64,000 bases of DNA from Rufibacter hautae (lineage in GTDB: Bacteria > Bacteroidota > Bacteroidia > Cytophagales > Hymenobacteraceae): positions 1,674,001 to 1,738,000 of the forward strand of contig NZ_VKKY01000002.1 in NCBI RefSeq assembly GCF_008271695.1. Direction: 5' to 3'. Position 1 is the first letter of the stretch. Each line of letters begins with the position of its first letter. Under the pieces are notes generated by a model that was given only the letters and a program-made list of their open reading frames with translations, was not told the origin of the DNA and made no database searches. Made by a program: the position numbers and the translations under genes. Below, piece after piece: positions 1-10,356 of this stretch.

Positions 1-67
1 GTTGAGTTTATACCTCAAAAGTATTCCCCTGGTGTTACCCCTTCGTTAGTTCACCTTTAATCCATTG

Positions 68-440
68 TTAAATCTGCCTGCTGTCCTTAACGCTTCCGTA
101 ACATGAAGGAAATGCAAGAACACAGGTTTCAAATAGCCAGATTGGTATAGCGATGATAGGTTTTCCAGTATCTAGTTCCTTCACATACTTAATAAATCCT
201 TCCCGTTCCTCCTCATCAACTCTTTTTAGAGATGGTACATGAGGTTTAAATGGCTCTCCATCACGTCTGGTGCTAGTAGTCTGCCGTTTGTGTAAAATTC
301 CGGTCGCCTATCTCCTACCGCTATCAGTTTATCTTGGCCGTGATTAAAGAGAGACCCAGCTTTTAAATAAGTACACTTCTCCTTAGCCAACTTCAAACCT
401 ATACAAACTACTGATTCTCCAATGCTCTTTTGAAGCTATT
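68..440 (-). pseudogene. Frameshifted remnant of an unidentified gene
   Basis: On the minus strand two overlapping reading frames join into about 120 residues. The upstream part contains GESVVCIGLKLAKEK and the downstream part contains EEEREGFIKYVKELDTGKP, ending in TAA at 68-70. The switch of frame falls near 255-275. Neither part has a convincing ATG start. I do not recognise the family; the clean continuation across one frame change suggests a decayed gene rather than chance. The boundaries are approximate. Confidence 0.35.
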
Positions 441-534
441 TTTTAGAAATGGGCATCAAATCAATTCTGATTTTTATTTCCTATTGAAGGTAATTGGCCC
501 ATTCAACTCCTTAGCCGTCACCTGAAAGGCTTCC

Positions 535-2274
535 TTACCACTGAAGTTTCAGCAGCGCAACTCCTTGACGCTCCAGTTTCATATCCACTACCGCCTTTCC
601 GTTGATGACAGAAACTGTGCGGGGCGAGCCCAGCATCTGTAGCTGGCCTGCTTTTTCCAATTCTTTGATTTGTATTGCAGTAGGGTTTTTAGGTGATCCC
701 ATCTTTTTCCAAAGCTCATAAGAGTTGCTGTGCTCGCTGTCAATGAGGTACTGCGTCAGTTTTACTTTTTTGGCCGGAACGCCGCTGATGCGCACTGCTA
801 TTGCTGCTGCATCGCTTTTGACATCATCATCGTGGTAGTTCCAAAGCATGACCGTGGCTTCCTTAGCATCTTTAGAGGCCAGTGCATTGATGTCGGTGAA
901 GGATTTCCGGAAGCTGGAGTCCACGGCAGTACGCAAACCATAGCCTTGCTCTGAGGTTACCGCCACTCTGTCGCCTTTCATCATCCCAAACATGCGGAAC
1001 ACGTTCAGAACCGGTTTATCTACTCCGTTAGTAGCCAAATCCCTGAAACCATAAAACCAGGGTTGATTCTCAAACTCAAACGACCAGGAAACAGCTCCGG
1101 CAAAGTTTACCTGGTGCAGGTCGGCCAGCAGGTATTTACGGGCAAACGAGGCGGCGGTGTAACTGGAGTACATGGTGCCGTTGCGATAGGCATTCTCAGG
1201 GTTTGTGGCCATGCCACAGGCGGCACATCCTTCTGGGTCTGACTCTCCTATGATGACTGGCAGATCCTTGAACTGCGGGTACGCCCTCACAAACTTAAAG
1301 CCTGCCTCTATATCCCTCAACTGCGCACCCATGTTCATGCGCACATGTCCATCCACTAACCGCGGCGCTCCTTTGGCGTGAAAAAGGATGGCATCTACCG
1401 GCGTGCCTTTTTTACCAGTGGCATAGTTGGTACCCTCCAGGCAGTGCTTCGCCCAGGACTTCATCCAGTTTTGCGCGTCTTTTCCGCCCGTTCCTGCAAT
1501 ATTGATGCCGCCTACCTTGGCGGTAGGCAAGGCTCTTTTAATGGCATCGGCGGTATAGTCATACAGCTTGAAGAACTCTTCCATGGAGCCTTTCCAGTAG
1601 TGGCCGTTCGGCTCATTCCAGGGCTCCCAATACCAACTCTCCACCTCTTTTTGGCCGTAACGCTCTACCGAATGCCTTACCCATTGAAACACCAACTCGG
1701 CCCACTTGTTGTAATCTTTTGGTGGATACGCCCAGCCTGTAATGATGTCGGTGTAGGGGTCGCCGGGCTTCCAGTAATGCCGATACGGTTCTGGATGGGT
1801 AGAAAGCGCCTGGGGCATAAACCCAACCTGCGCCAATGGCTTCATACCTCTCTGGACATACGTATCGAAAATGCTGTCAATCAGTCGCCAGTTGTAGATC
1901 GGGTTTCCGGAAGCATCTTCGGTATAGGCATTAGTAGACCCCCATTTCAAGGCAGCCTCCCCATCGCCGGTGACCAATAAACTGTGGGTACGGACATACA
2001 CCGGCACCGGACTCAACTTGGAAATCTCCGTCAGCAGTTTCTTGCCATCTTTCATGTAGGTGTAGTTTGGCTCATCATAGCCAAACCATGCCCAAGCTGG
2101 ATACATTTTGCCTACGGATTTTGTGAGATCAATCTCCACCGACACTTGTTTCTCCTGGCTACTGGTTCTCGTTTGCGCATTTCCGCTCTGGGCGAAACCT
2201 CCAATGGCCATCACCCCAGCAAGGGCCATGAGGACCAATCTAGTAGCACAAGCCGTAACAAATCTCTGCATCAT
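535..2274 (-). CDS. Secreted glycoside hydrolase family 39-like protein (beta-xylosidase type)
   Basis: 579 aa. The N-terminus is a signal peptide (hydrophobic core about residues 13-28, ending near AQSGNAQ), so the product is probably periplasmic or outer-membrane exported. The body looks like a (beta/alpha)8 clan GH-A glycosidase. WYWEPWNEPNG (about 214-224) carries the acid/base Glu221 after Asn, and VIIGESDPEGC (about 340-350) carries the likely nucleophile Glu344. Family 39 enzymes act on beta-xylosides or alpha-iduronides; the substrate here is not readable from sequence. A beta-sandwich-like tail follows about residue 450. The gene is monocistronic and convergent with nothing obvious. 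The start at 2274 is supported by the signal peptide directly after MM. Confidence 0.8.
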   Translation of the reverse strand: MMQRFVTACATRLVLMALAGVMAIGGFAQSGNAQTRTSSQEKQVSVEIDLTKSVGKMYPAWAWFGYDEPNYTYMKDGKKLLTEISKLSPVPVYVRTHSLLVTGDGEAALKWGSTNAYTEDASGNPIYNWRLIDSIFDTYVQRGMKPLAQVGFMPQALSTHPEPYRHYWKPGDPYTDIITGWAYPPKDYNKWAELVFQWVRHSVERYGQKEVESWYWEPWNEPNGHYWKGSMEEFFKLYDYTADAIKRALPTAKVGGINIAGTGGKDAQNWMKSWAKHCLEGTNYATGKKGTPVDAILFHAKGAPRLVDGHVRMNMGAQLRDIEAGFKFVRAYPQFKDLPVIIGESDPEGCAACGMATNPENAYRNGTMYSSYTAASFARKYLLADLHQVNFAGAVSWSFEFENQPWFYGFRDLATNGVDKPVLNVFRMFGMMKGDRVAVTSEQGYGLRTAVDSSFRKSFTDINALASKDAKEATVMLWNYHDDDVKSDAAAIAVRISGVPAKKVKLTQYLIDSEHSNSYELWKKMGSPKNPTAIQIKELEKAGQLQMLGSPRTVSVINGKAVVDMKLERQGVALLKLQW

Positions 2275-3132
2275 GTCCTTTGTATATGAGTTAAACTTTG
2301 ATTTATTACTTGAACTGGTCTTTTTCTGCTGCCAGTGGTATCTACTTATCTAGGCTGACCTGAATCCTAAACAATACCTATCTCCTATCCTCTTTAGGTG
2401 ACCGTGTTCTGAAAACAGGTTGGGCTATCGCCTGAGCGAAATGTTCAGAATAACCGCTTAAGGTATTTTCAATTGACTTTATACTTCCAAATGAACATCA
2501 GCCTATCCAAAGCAATATAGTGTTTATTTGACACTTATTAAACATTTCACAAAATTTAGGTAAAAAATCACTTGTTCATTACCAGAATACTATCAACAAA
2601 CCTGCTATCTAAGATTGAAACACGTTAACTGGATATATAACAGTTGGAAATGCAGCATGAAAAGTTAGCCGTGGAGTTACCTTTCACACCTAGTTGGAGT
2701 TAGGCCTTACCACAACAAAATGGAATGCTCCATTAAAAAGCATGCAATGAAACGAAAGTTTAAGTGGGGGTTGATATCGGATGATTTGGTATGCAAGCAT
2801 GGCAGAGTCGAGGAGAACACTCCTCCAGAGGCTGGCATGGTAGGCCAGAGAAATCCTCATAGCCCAAGGCTGTTCCTTACTTGCCCTAACAAAACCGAAT
2901 GAAATACCGAGTTCCATCACCAGACCAAAATGTAACGCGGTCTCTATGGTTTGTACGCGGGCGAAATTCATGACATTACTGACTTTTCACCATAGACTCA
3001 TCCAATCCTCCAGTTGCCGGGAATGGTGGTTCATTGGCCCTGGTGCGTTATTCGGAAGCGCTTGAATAAGTTATTCTACTGGTTGATGGTTCACCTGTCA
3101 GCTTTCAGAATACAGCGTTAGGCAATAGCCCC
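2275..3132. other. Intergenic stretch, no supported gene
   Basis: 858 bp between the GH39 gene and the cupin gene. It is AT-rich near 2500-2650. Short ORFs on both strands around 2690-2971 overlap each other and have no recognisable domain, so I do not call them genes. Confidence 0.5.
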
Positions 3133-3690
3133 TCAATCCACTGTCAAGGGAGGGCCTACCACTTTCATGTTGTGTTCCGCCATCAACCGCATGCCAATCT
3201 CGGGGGTCATTTTTTCCACCTTGCCATAGGCCCTGAAAAACTCCTCCAATTTTGCCGCCGGTTGGGCGATGATTAGGAAGGTAGCGGGTATTTCACTGAC
3301 GATTGTGAAGCAGTGCGGCACGTTCCGGGGGATGAACACGTTATCACCCACTTTCAGAAAGAAAATCTCCTCTCCCACTTTGAACTTCACTTCCCCTTTT
3401 GTCACATAAAATATCTCATCAAAGTCAGGATGGATATGGAGAGGGGGGCCCGTCGCCTTTGGGTTGTTCGAACTGGTCATGACGGCCAAGTCGCCGTCCG
3501 TGTCCTTTGACAGGACTTTGAAGTCAATGGGAACTACCCCGTCCAGCTTCACGCTTTCGTGCAGCCGGTTGTCCCCGTCAGCTACCTTGAAGCCTTTCTG
3601 TGGCCTTTCGGAGGCAAGAGCTTCTGTTTGTTTTAGACTGAGCATAGGTAAGGACATTAAACTCGTTTTGATAAAAGTCCCTCTTTTCAT
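3133..3690 (-). CDS. Cupin-domain protein with N-terminal signal-like segment
   Basis: 185 aa. A single cupin_2 barrel is visible. Motif 1 is HIHPDFDEIFYVTKG, giving His85, His87 and Glu92 as metal ligands. Motif 2 is VFIPRNVPHCF with His126. The first about 27 residues (MKRGTFIKTSLMSLPMLSL...) look like a short secretion signal, possibly Tat-like, but without a full twin-arginine motif. The ring-cleaving or small-molecule target cannot be told. It lies 89 bp downstream of the AraC gene on the same strand, so the two may be co-transcribed. Confidence is high for the fold, low for a specific reaction. Confidence 0.8.
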   Translation of the reverse strand: MKRGTFIKTSLMSLPMLSLKQTEALASERPQKGFKVADGDNRLHESVKLDGVVPIDFKVLSKDTDGDLAVMTSSNNPKATGPPLHIHPDFDEIFYVTKGEVKFKVGEEIFFLKVGDNVFIPRNVPHCFTIVSEIPATFLIIAQPAAKLEEFFRAYGKVEKMTPEIGMRLMAEHNMKVVGPPLTVD

Positions 3691-3779
3691 CTGTCTAGCG
3701 ATTGAAGGTTAGTGACAATCAATCTTCCGTAAAACTCACAAGAACCGGGGAGACTTTAGTGGTAAGAAATCGGCGACTT

Positions 3780-4622
3780 TCAAACGTACTTGAAATTAGG
3801 GTTAAGCAGTAATCGTTGTTCGGGAGCGCCTGCATCCTCTTGGATCAGTTCATTAGGGGTGCCGTTGGAGAAGGCCTTAAAATCTTTTGCCAGGTGTTGG
3901 TAGTCACTGTAGCCACTTTCCCAAGCCACCTCCAGCCATGTCAAATCTGGGTTCCGCTGCTTCATAAGGTAGGCTTGGTGGAAACGGCATATGCGGGCAT
4001 AAAGCTTAGGCGGAACACCGATCTGCTGTAAAAACCGGCGTTCCAGTTGACTGGCACTCAGGCAGGCTTCTTTTGCCATGGCATCCAACGTGAACGCTTG
4101 GGGGTTCTCAAAAAGCAGTTGGCCAATTTTATCCACTGGATGCCTGATGTTTTTCAGTTTCTGGATTCTTCCCCAGAGAAACCCCTCTATTAACGCCAAC
4201 ATCTCCCCATAGGAAGGCGTATTTGCCAGCCGCTCATGGAGCAGCCTTGCTTCTTGCCCAAAGAGTAATTCTGCGTCCACATTCCTTTGCAGGAATTCGG
4301 TCATAGGCAAGCCAAGGAACTTAAACAAGGCACCGGGCTGGAAGCGGACACTGATAGCGAGGTAATCCTTTGGGAGGTGCAGGTTTTGGCGGGTGGTAGG
4401 TTGACCGAAAATCACCGTTGGCGCCCTCTTTTCCGAGATCCCTGTCTCAGGGGTACTTGATACCACAGTGCCCTTGATATAGAAAATGATTCCCTGTTTG
4501 GGACAGGCCGGATAAGGCTTTACGGGAGCCGCTTCCAGGTTCCTGAAGTCGAAGTGAATAAGCAAAAAGTCCCGGATGAACTCCTGGAGATGGGCACTTG
4601 GCCTGCAACACCTGTAAATCAT
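3780..4622 (-). CDS. AraC-family transcriptional regulator
   Basis: 280 aa. The N-terminal about 150 residues resemble the DUF6597-type sensory domain common in Bacteroidota AraC proteins (CPKQGIIFYIKG, RPT..FGQPT-like stretch). The C-terminal about 110 residues hold two helix-turn-helix units: LDAMAKEACLSASQLERRF and WLEVAWESGYSDYQHLAKDF. It precedes the cupin gene on the same strand and probably regulates it or itself. A perfect 12-bp hairpin at 4792-4820 lies about 170 bp upstream of the start. Confidence 0.85.
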   Translation of the reverse strand: MIYRCCRPSAHLQEFIRDFLLIHFDFRNLEAAPVKPYPACPKQGIIFYIKGTVVSSTPETGISEKRAPTVIFGQPTTRQNLHLPKDYLAISVRFQPGALFKFLGLPMTEFLQRNVDAELLFGQEARLLHERLANTPSYGEMLALIEGFLWGRIQKLKNIRHPVDKIGQLLFENPQAFTLDAMAKEACLSASQLERRFLQQIGVPPKLYARICRFHQAYLMKQRNPDLTWLEVAWESGYSDYQHLAKDFKAFSNGTPNELIQEDAGAPEQRLLLNPNFKYV

Positions 4623-5168
4623 ACCAGAAAAGTTAAGGTTACGCCCAATGTAGCAGGTGTTTCCTAAGCAGCGTTGTCCAGCGGTACCTTAGCCTCGCCC
4701 CTGTTCCAATGGTTGATGAAGATAGATTGTTGGCAGGTTGCAACCGAACCGCTGTTTTGAAACAGGTTGTAAGCGGCCGGTAACGTAATGGCTCCGGTAA
4801 AATAGATAATTTTACCGGAGTCTCAGTTTCTCGTTTGTTTACGTTCTAAACGGCAAGTAGTAACCATTGCTTCTTGGTTTTAATCACAAGCCAAGAAAAG
4901 ATCCCGTGCTGGGTCGCTTGGGGAGTTGTCCTCAGGGTCAAAGCCTTCGGACACTAAATAGAGGTACCAAGCAGTTCAAAGCCCTAGGCGAGCTAGTTAG
5001 AGGGAAACGTTTGGGTACTGGTTTTGGGGAATGCTTCGCAAGCTTCTCAGGGCCTGGCATCGGACCTCATCAAAAATATCACTAGTAGCTTTGCCGAAGG
5101 ATACAATCACTTGCATATATTTAATACTATAGCCAGTCATAGGTTTGTATAATGTCTAATCGCCTCTC
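4623..5168. other. Intergenic stretch with one hairpin
   Basis: 546 bp between divergent AraC and GH5 genes. The only structure seen is the hairpin at 4792-4820. A 72-codon ORF at 4867-5085 has no recognisable features. Confidence 0.5.
4792..4820. repeat. Perfect 12-bp inverted repeat
   Basis: CTCCGGTAAAAT at 4792-4803 pairs with ATTTTACCGGAG at 4809-4820 over a 5-base loop. It lies in the divergent AraC/GH5 spacer. It is not followed by a T-run on either strand, so it could be an operator or a relic rather than a terminator. Confidence 0.45.
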
Positions 5169-6251
5169 ATGTTCGAAAACCTAAACCGTCGCCATTTTAT
5201 CAAATTAGGGATGAGTGCTACTGCCATTGCGCTGGTGGGAGTGCCTTTTCCATTAGCCGCCCGCGATAATCCCAACCCAAACCACTTGCCGCGCTGGCGG
5301 GGCTTTAACCTGCTTGAGAAGTTTAACGGTGCCCATAACCAGCCTTACCGGGAAACCGACTTTCAGATGATGGCCGAATGGGGTTTTGATTTTGCCCGCC
5401 TACCTATGTCGTACCATTGTTGGTCGAGGCCCGATAATTGGTTGCAGATGGAGGAGAAGGTACTGAAGGAAATTGACCAGGCTGTTGCCTATGGCCGCAA
5501 GTACAAGGTACACGTAAACCTGAACCTCCACCGCATTCCAGGCTACTGCGTGAATCCGCCGGAAGAGCCGCTTAACCTTTGGAAAGATGAAAAAGCCCTG
5601 GAGGGCGCTGCCTTCCACTGGCAAACGTTTGCCAGGCGCTACAAAGGCATCTCCAATAAAAGGCTGAGCTTTGATCTGATCAACGAGCCCTCCAAGGTAG
5701 AGGAACCCGATTACGTGCGCGTGGTGACGCGGCTGGTGGAAGCCATCCGGTCCGAGGATCCGAAACGCCTTATCATTGCCGATGGCATGCAGTACGGCAC
5801 CAAGCCTGTTTTCGGCATCAAAGACCTGCAGGTGGGCCAGAGCACCCGCGGTTACGGGCCTTTCCAGCTTACGCACTACAAGGCGTCCTGGGCATCCGGC
5901 TCCGATACATGGCCCCTGCCTACCTGGCCCTATAAACAAAGCGAAACGGATGTGTGGGACAAAGCGCGCCTGCAACGCGAAATATTTGACCCATGGAAGA
6001 AGTTATCAAATGAAAACGTAGGGGTGCATGTGGGTGAATGGGGGGCTTACAAACACACGCCCCACGATGTGTCCCTCGCCTGGATGAAAGACAATCTGGA
6101 GATTTGGAAAGAAAACGGGTGGGGGTGGTCGCTGTGGAATCTGCGCGGCGATTTCGGTGTACTGAACAGCGGTCGTACGGATGTTGCCTACGAAGATTAT
6201 AAGGGGCATCAACTGGATAGAAAGATGTTGACGCTGCTTCAAGCTTACTAA
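5169..6251 (+). CDS. Exported glycoside hydrolase family 5-like protein (cellulase superfamily)
   Basis: 360 aa. The N-terminus NRRHFIKLGMSATAIALVG fits a Tat signal (twin arginine at residues 7-8), predicting folded export to the periplasm. The catalytic domain is a GH-A barrel: LINEPSKVEEP holds the acid/base Glu173 and VHVGEWGAYKHTP holds the nucleophile Glu290. Family members cleave beta-glucans or mannans; the substrate here is unknown. A 23-bp perfect inverted repeat at 6384-6440 follows and probably terminates the transcript. With the GH39 gene this gives the left end of the window a polysaccharide-degrading flavour. Confidence 0.82.
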   Translation: MFENLNRRHFIKLGMSATAIALVGVPFPLAARDNPNPNHLPRWRGFNLLEKFNGAHNQPYRETDFQMMAEWGFDFARLPMSYHCWSRPDNWLQMEEKVLKEIDQAVAYGRKYKVHVNLNLHRIPGYCVNPPEEPLNLWKDEKALEGAAFHWQTFARRYKGISNKRLSFDLINEPSKVEEPDYVRVVTRLVEAIRSEDPKRLIIADGMQYGTKPVFGIKDLQVGQSTRGYGPFQLTHYKASWASGSDTWPLPTWPYKQSETDVWDKARLQREIFDPWKKLSNENVGVHVGEWGAYKHTPHDVSLAWMKDNLEIWKENGWGWSLWNLRGDFGVLNSGRTDVAYEDYKGHQLDRKMLTLLQAY

Positions 6252-6383
6252 AAATACAGAGCCACGAAATCATTCCCCGAAACGCATCCTGAATAGGTGG
6301 CTGTTTATTGCATTTCCTAACCCGAGAGCCACCTGCTCTTTCTACCATAAAGATGAACCGGAAGGATTCGAAAATAACAAGGC

Positions 6384-6440
6384 AAACCATAAAGCAAATG
6401 AGGCTGACCCAAAGGGACAGCCTCATTTGCTTTATGGTTT
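6384..6440. terminator. Long perfect inverted repeat, probable bidirectional terminator
   Basis: Arms 6384-6406 and 6418-6440 are 23 nt each and perfectly complementary, with an 11-nt loop. The arms begin AAACCATAAAGC and end TTTATGGTTT. It lies between the GH5 gene (+) and the convergent NTF2-like gene (-). Confidence 0.6.
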
Positions 6441-6644
6441 GTACAGCTCGACAGGATAATTGCCAGGTTAGTTTAGCTGCCCTGGTTTCAGGCCAATGGA
6501 CCCGACCCAGGTTATCCTGTCTTCCATAACCTCTTCCTTTATAGTTAAAGCCAGACGTATATTAAATCAGGGCCAAGTATGCGCGTTCGGCCTATGCTTC
6601 TTGGTTAGCCGATTAGGAGAGCATTGGTGTATTTTCCATCAGTG

Positions 6645-7172
6645 CTAATTGACAGGCACCTCAGCGACTTCCCGATGCACAAAATTGGAGGTGCGGTGTT
6701 TTATCAGCCACTTGCCGTTTTCCTTGACGAAGGAGTCCTTGTAGATGGTGTACAGCGTGGTCTTCACCTCCTTCCCATCCTGCTTCCCGACCAGTATCAC
6801 CCGACAGTAGCTGGTCGCCTGCGCTTTGTTCCCCTGCAGGTCAATGGTCTGCTGCCCGTTCTGGTGGTACACCGTGTGGAAGTTCGAGAGGAAGCCGGAG
6901 AAGGCCTGTTTCAGCTGCTCCCTGCCTTTTAAGGGCGCTGCCGACTGGCCATTGGAGACGGACACCACTACGCCGTCGGCGGTGAAAAGCAGGACCTGCT
7001 TGTCTATCTCCTTCGTGTCGGCGAGGTTGGAGAACTCGTCCACTACGTATTTGATGGCCATTCTGTCCTCGATGGCGGCCAAGCGCTGTTCAATGTTTCT
7101 GTTGTCCATTTTCTGTGCGAATGTCAGGGTTGAAAATAAAACGAATGTGAATACTCCTATGACTGATTTCAT
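6645..7172 (-). CDS. Exported SnoaL/NTF2-like protein
   Basis: 175 aa. The N-terminus is a cleavable signal peptide ending near TFAQ (residue 20). The rest is a SnoaL-like cone fold: AAIEDRMAIKYVVDEFSNLAD, then LFTADGVV, then RTSNFVHREV at the end. Such proteins bind or isomerise small hydrophobic molecules, but many have no known reaction. It starts 25 bp after the stop of the aldo/keto reductase at 7198-8406 on the same strand, so the pair forms an operon. The same pairing of NTF2-like protein and aldo/keto reductase recurs at 13.3-14.6 kb. Confidence 0.8.
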   Translation of the reverse strand: MKSVIGVFTFVLFSTLTFAQKMDNRNIEQRLAAIEDRMAIKYVVDEFSNLADTKEIDKQVLLFTADGVVVSVSNGQSAAPLKGREQLKQAFSGFLSNFHTVYHQNGQQTIDLQGNKAQATSYCRVILVGKQDGKEVKTTLYTIYKDSFVKENGKWLIKHRTSNFVHREVAEVPVN

Positions 7173-7197
7173 GGCAATGGTGTAAGAAGAGATGAGG

Positions 7198-8406
<1,209 letters not shown>

Positions 8407-8454
8407 GGTTATTGCTTTTGGTCCATACAAAATTACTTGCTCCAAAGGCCATAC

Positions 8455-8486
8455 TTGTGACATATTTATCAGTAGTATTGTCACAA
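8455..8486. promoter_or_regulatory. Inverted repeat in divergent AKR/AraC spacer, candidate operator
   Basis: TTGTGACA at 8455-8462 and TGTCACAA at 8479-8486 are perfect 8-bp arms with a 16-bp spacer. They sit 49 bp upstream of the reductase start and 53 bp upstream of the AraC start. The location fits a binding site of the neighbouring AraC protein. Confidence 0.4.
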
Positions 8487-8538
8487 AACACCTTGGTTTG
8501 TAATTTAAGTAAGCAGGCTCTAACCCAAACAGACTGAT

Positions 8539-9363
8539 ATGGATGCCGACAGAGAGATTGTGGTATTGGAGATGGCAGGTAATTGTGAGGTTCCCACAGA
8601 CCTTCTTGGAAATTACTTCATACATGTGCTTTGCCACGGAGGGACAGCCCACTTTAGGTTAGCAGGCAGACCGTACCAACTAGGCGAGAATGATATTGCC
8701 ATACTCCTCCCAAGCCTGGAATTTAGCGGGATAGATTGTTCGGAAGACTTTAAAGCAACTTGCCTTTTGGTTTCCTTCGGCCTGATGAGCAGGAACAACC
8801 CCGACATCGGCTGGGGCATCAAGGGGTTTCTGTTCTCCCAGGAGAATCCGGTGGTTCACCTCTCCGAAAGAGACAGCGGAAGATGCCTGGACAGCTTCAG
8901 GCTGTTGGAGGGAAGACACAGCGACGGGCGGCACCGGTTCCGAAATGAGACAGTGAACCTGCAGCTGCAGATGTTTGTCATGGACATGTGGGACATCTTC
9001 TCCAAGGAGATGGAGAAGCGCAGCATCAACAACCAGAAAGGCTCTCTATTCGAGCGGTTCCTGCAGCTGGTCCAAGAACACTGCATGGAAGAACGGGAGG
9101 TGGACTATTACGCCTCACAGCTTTGCATCACCCCCAAGTACCTGACGGAGGTCTGCAAGAAGAACAGCGGTAAGACTGCCTTGGAGTGGATCCAGAACTA
9201 CACCACCCAAAGGCTCATCATTCTTCTGGATAACAATAAACTCAGCTTCACCGAGATTGCTGACACGCTGAACTTCTCGAGCCAGTCGTTCTTCAGCCGG
9301 TATGTGCGGAAAGTTCTGGGCGTTTCGCCGAGTGAATACCGCCAACGGATGGCGGATTTGTAA
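8539..9363 (+). CDS. AraC-family transcriptional regulator
   Basis: 274 aa. The N-terminal half is a cupin-like sensor (HGGTAHFRLAGRPYQLGEND). The C-terminal about 100 residues carry the two HTH units: VDYYASQLCITPKYLTEVCK and FTEIADTLNFSSQSFFSRYV, ending GVSPSEYRQR. The gene is transcribed away from the aldo/keto reductase at 7198-8406, an arrangement typical of a regulator and its target. Confidence 0.88.
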   Translation: MDADREIVVLEMAGNCEVPTDLLGNYFIHVLCHGGTAHFRLAGRPYQLGENDIAILLPSLEFSGIDCSEDFKATCLLVSFGLMSRNNPDIGWGIKGFLFSQENPVVHLSERDSGRCLDSFRLLEGRHSDGRHRFRNETVNLQLQMFVMDMWDIFSKEMEKRSINNQKGSLFERFLQLVQEHCMEEREVDYYASQLCITPKYLTEVCKKNSGKTALEWIQNYTTQRLIILLDNNKLSFTEIADTLNFSSQSFFSRYVRKVLGVSPSEYRQRMADL

Positions 9364-9547
9364 TTGTGCATCCCGCCAATGAACAATCTAATCTCCTTAT
9401 ATCTCCTGAAGCATTTATCGGAAATCGGAGTAGCCCAAAAGGATTTATCTATTAACCTTGAGATTATCTAACAAACCTTACTGAATCATTTTTCGAATCT
9501 GAAGCTCTTTCAGATCAATTAATGAAAGATATTTCTTTACCAAATCT

Positions 9548-10231
9548 TTAACTCCAGAGGCTGATCATCTCCTCCTCAGGTAGCGGTCTGGAAAAGAAAT
9601 CCTCCCAGTTGGTTCCCATTCCATCTACCATATGGGGCAATTCAAAGATTTTTCCTTTCGCGCACCCGAACCGCATGGCCTGTACCATTGCCTCGGCTAC
9701 GCCCTCCGCGTCAATGGTTACGTCTCCCAATCCCACCTGTTTTGAACCTGCCTGCTTATCTGCTCCTTTGTCTTTGTTAAGGTAAGTCGGCCGTAGGATG
9801 GTGAAGGGATGACCACTTCTCTGTAGCATCCGCTCCGTTAACCCTAGCCAATAATCAGCTTCAAGGTAAGAATGGGTACGTTCCATACTTCGGCAGCATC
9901 GATAGATGACATGGGTTTTCTGGTCCGCTGGGATACTGTCCAAAGCTTTGTCCAGGCCTCCGAAAACAACCAGTTCATACCCCCTTTCCCCTGCGAAATC
10001 ACCCGCCCCGTGAGCTGCGAACAAATGCGTTACTCCCTCCACCAAGCTCTTTAGGTCTTTTGAAGAGATAAAGTCCCCCTCCATTATCTCAACTGCATCT
10101 CCGAACAGTTTTTTTGCCTTTGCCACGCTTCTGGAGAGGACCCGCACCTCAAGATCTCGCGCCACCAATTTCTGGACCAGGTGCCTGCCGACCTGTCCTG
10201 TTGCGCCAAGCACGGCTACAGTATTTCGCAT
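9548..10231 (-). CDS. NAD(P)H-binding (NmrA/atypical SDR-like) protein
   Basis: 227 aa. The Rossmann motif VLGATGQVGRHL is at residues 7-18. LRPTYLNKD-like sequence around residue 160 matches atypical short-chain dehydrogenases. The middle segment VIYRCCRSMERTHSYL is unusual: relatives normally have a hydrophobic strand followed by serines and glycine there, so local frame errors or decay cannot be excluded. It probably senses or reduces with NAD(P)H; no substrate is assigned. Confidence 0.65.
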   Translation of the reverse strand: MRNTVAVLGATGQVGRHLVQKLVARDLEVRVLSRSVAKAKKLFGDAVEIMEGDFISSKDLKSLVEGVTHLFAAHGAGDFAGERGYELVVFGGLDKALDSIPADQKTHVIYRCCRSMERTHSYLEADYWLGLTERMLQRSGHPFTILRPTYLNKDKGADKQAGSKQVGLGDVTIDAEGVAEAMVQAMRFGCAKGKIFELPHMVDGMGTNWEDFFSRPLPEEEMISLWS

Positions 10232-10356
10232 TTAAAGCCCCTTTTTATAAAATCTTTATTAAAACAGTACGCAAGAACATCATACCAAATACCAGGGCTA
10301 ACCCCTTGATCTTTAGTTTATTTCTTTTGCACAATGCAACTACTTTGACAAAAGAG

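Noticed and set aside
2690-2971. Overlapping short ORFs on both strands
   Set aside because: They overlap each other, lack domain-like sequence and sit in a variable intergenic region.
4867-5085. 72-codon plus-strand ORF in the AraC/GH5 spacer
   Set aside because: No recognisable domain, no plausible start context, and no neighbour on the same strand within operon distance.
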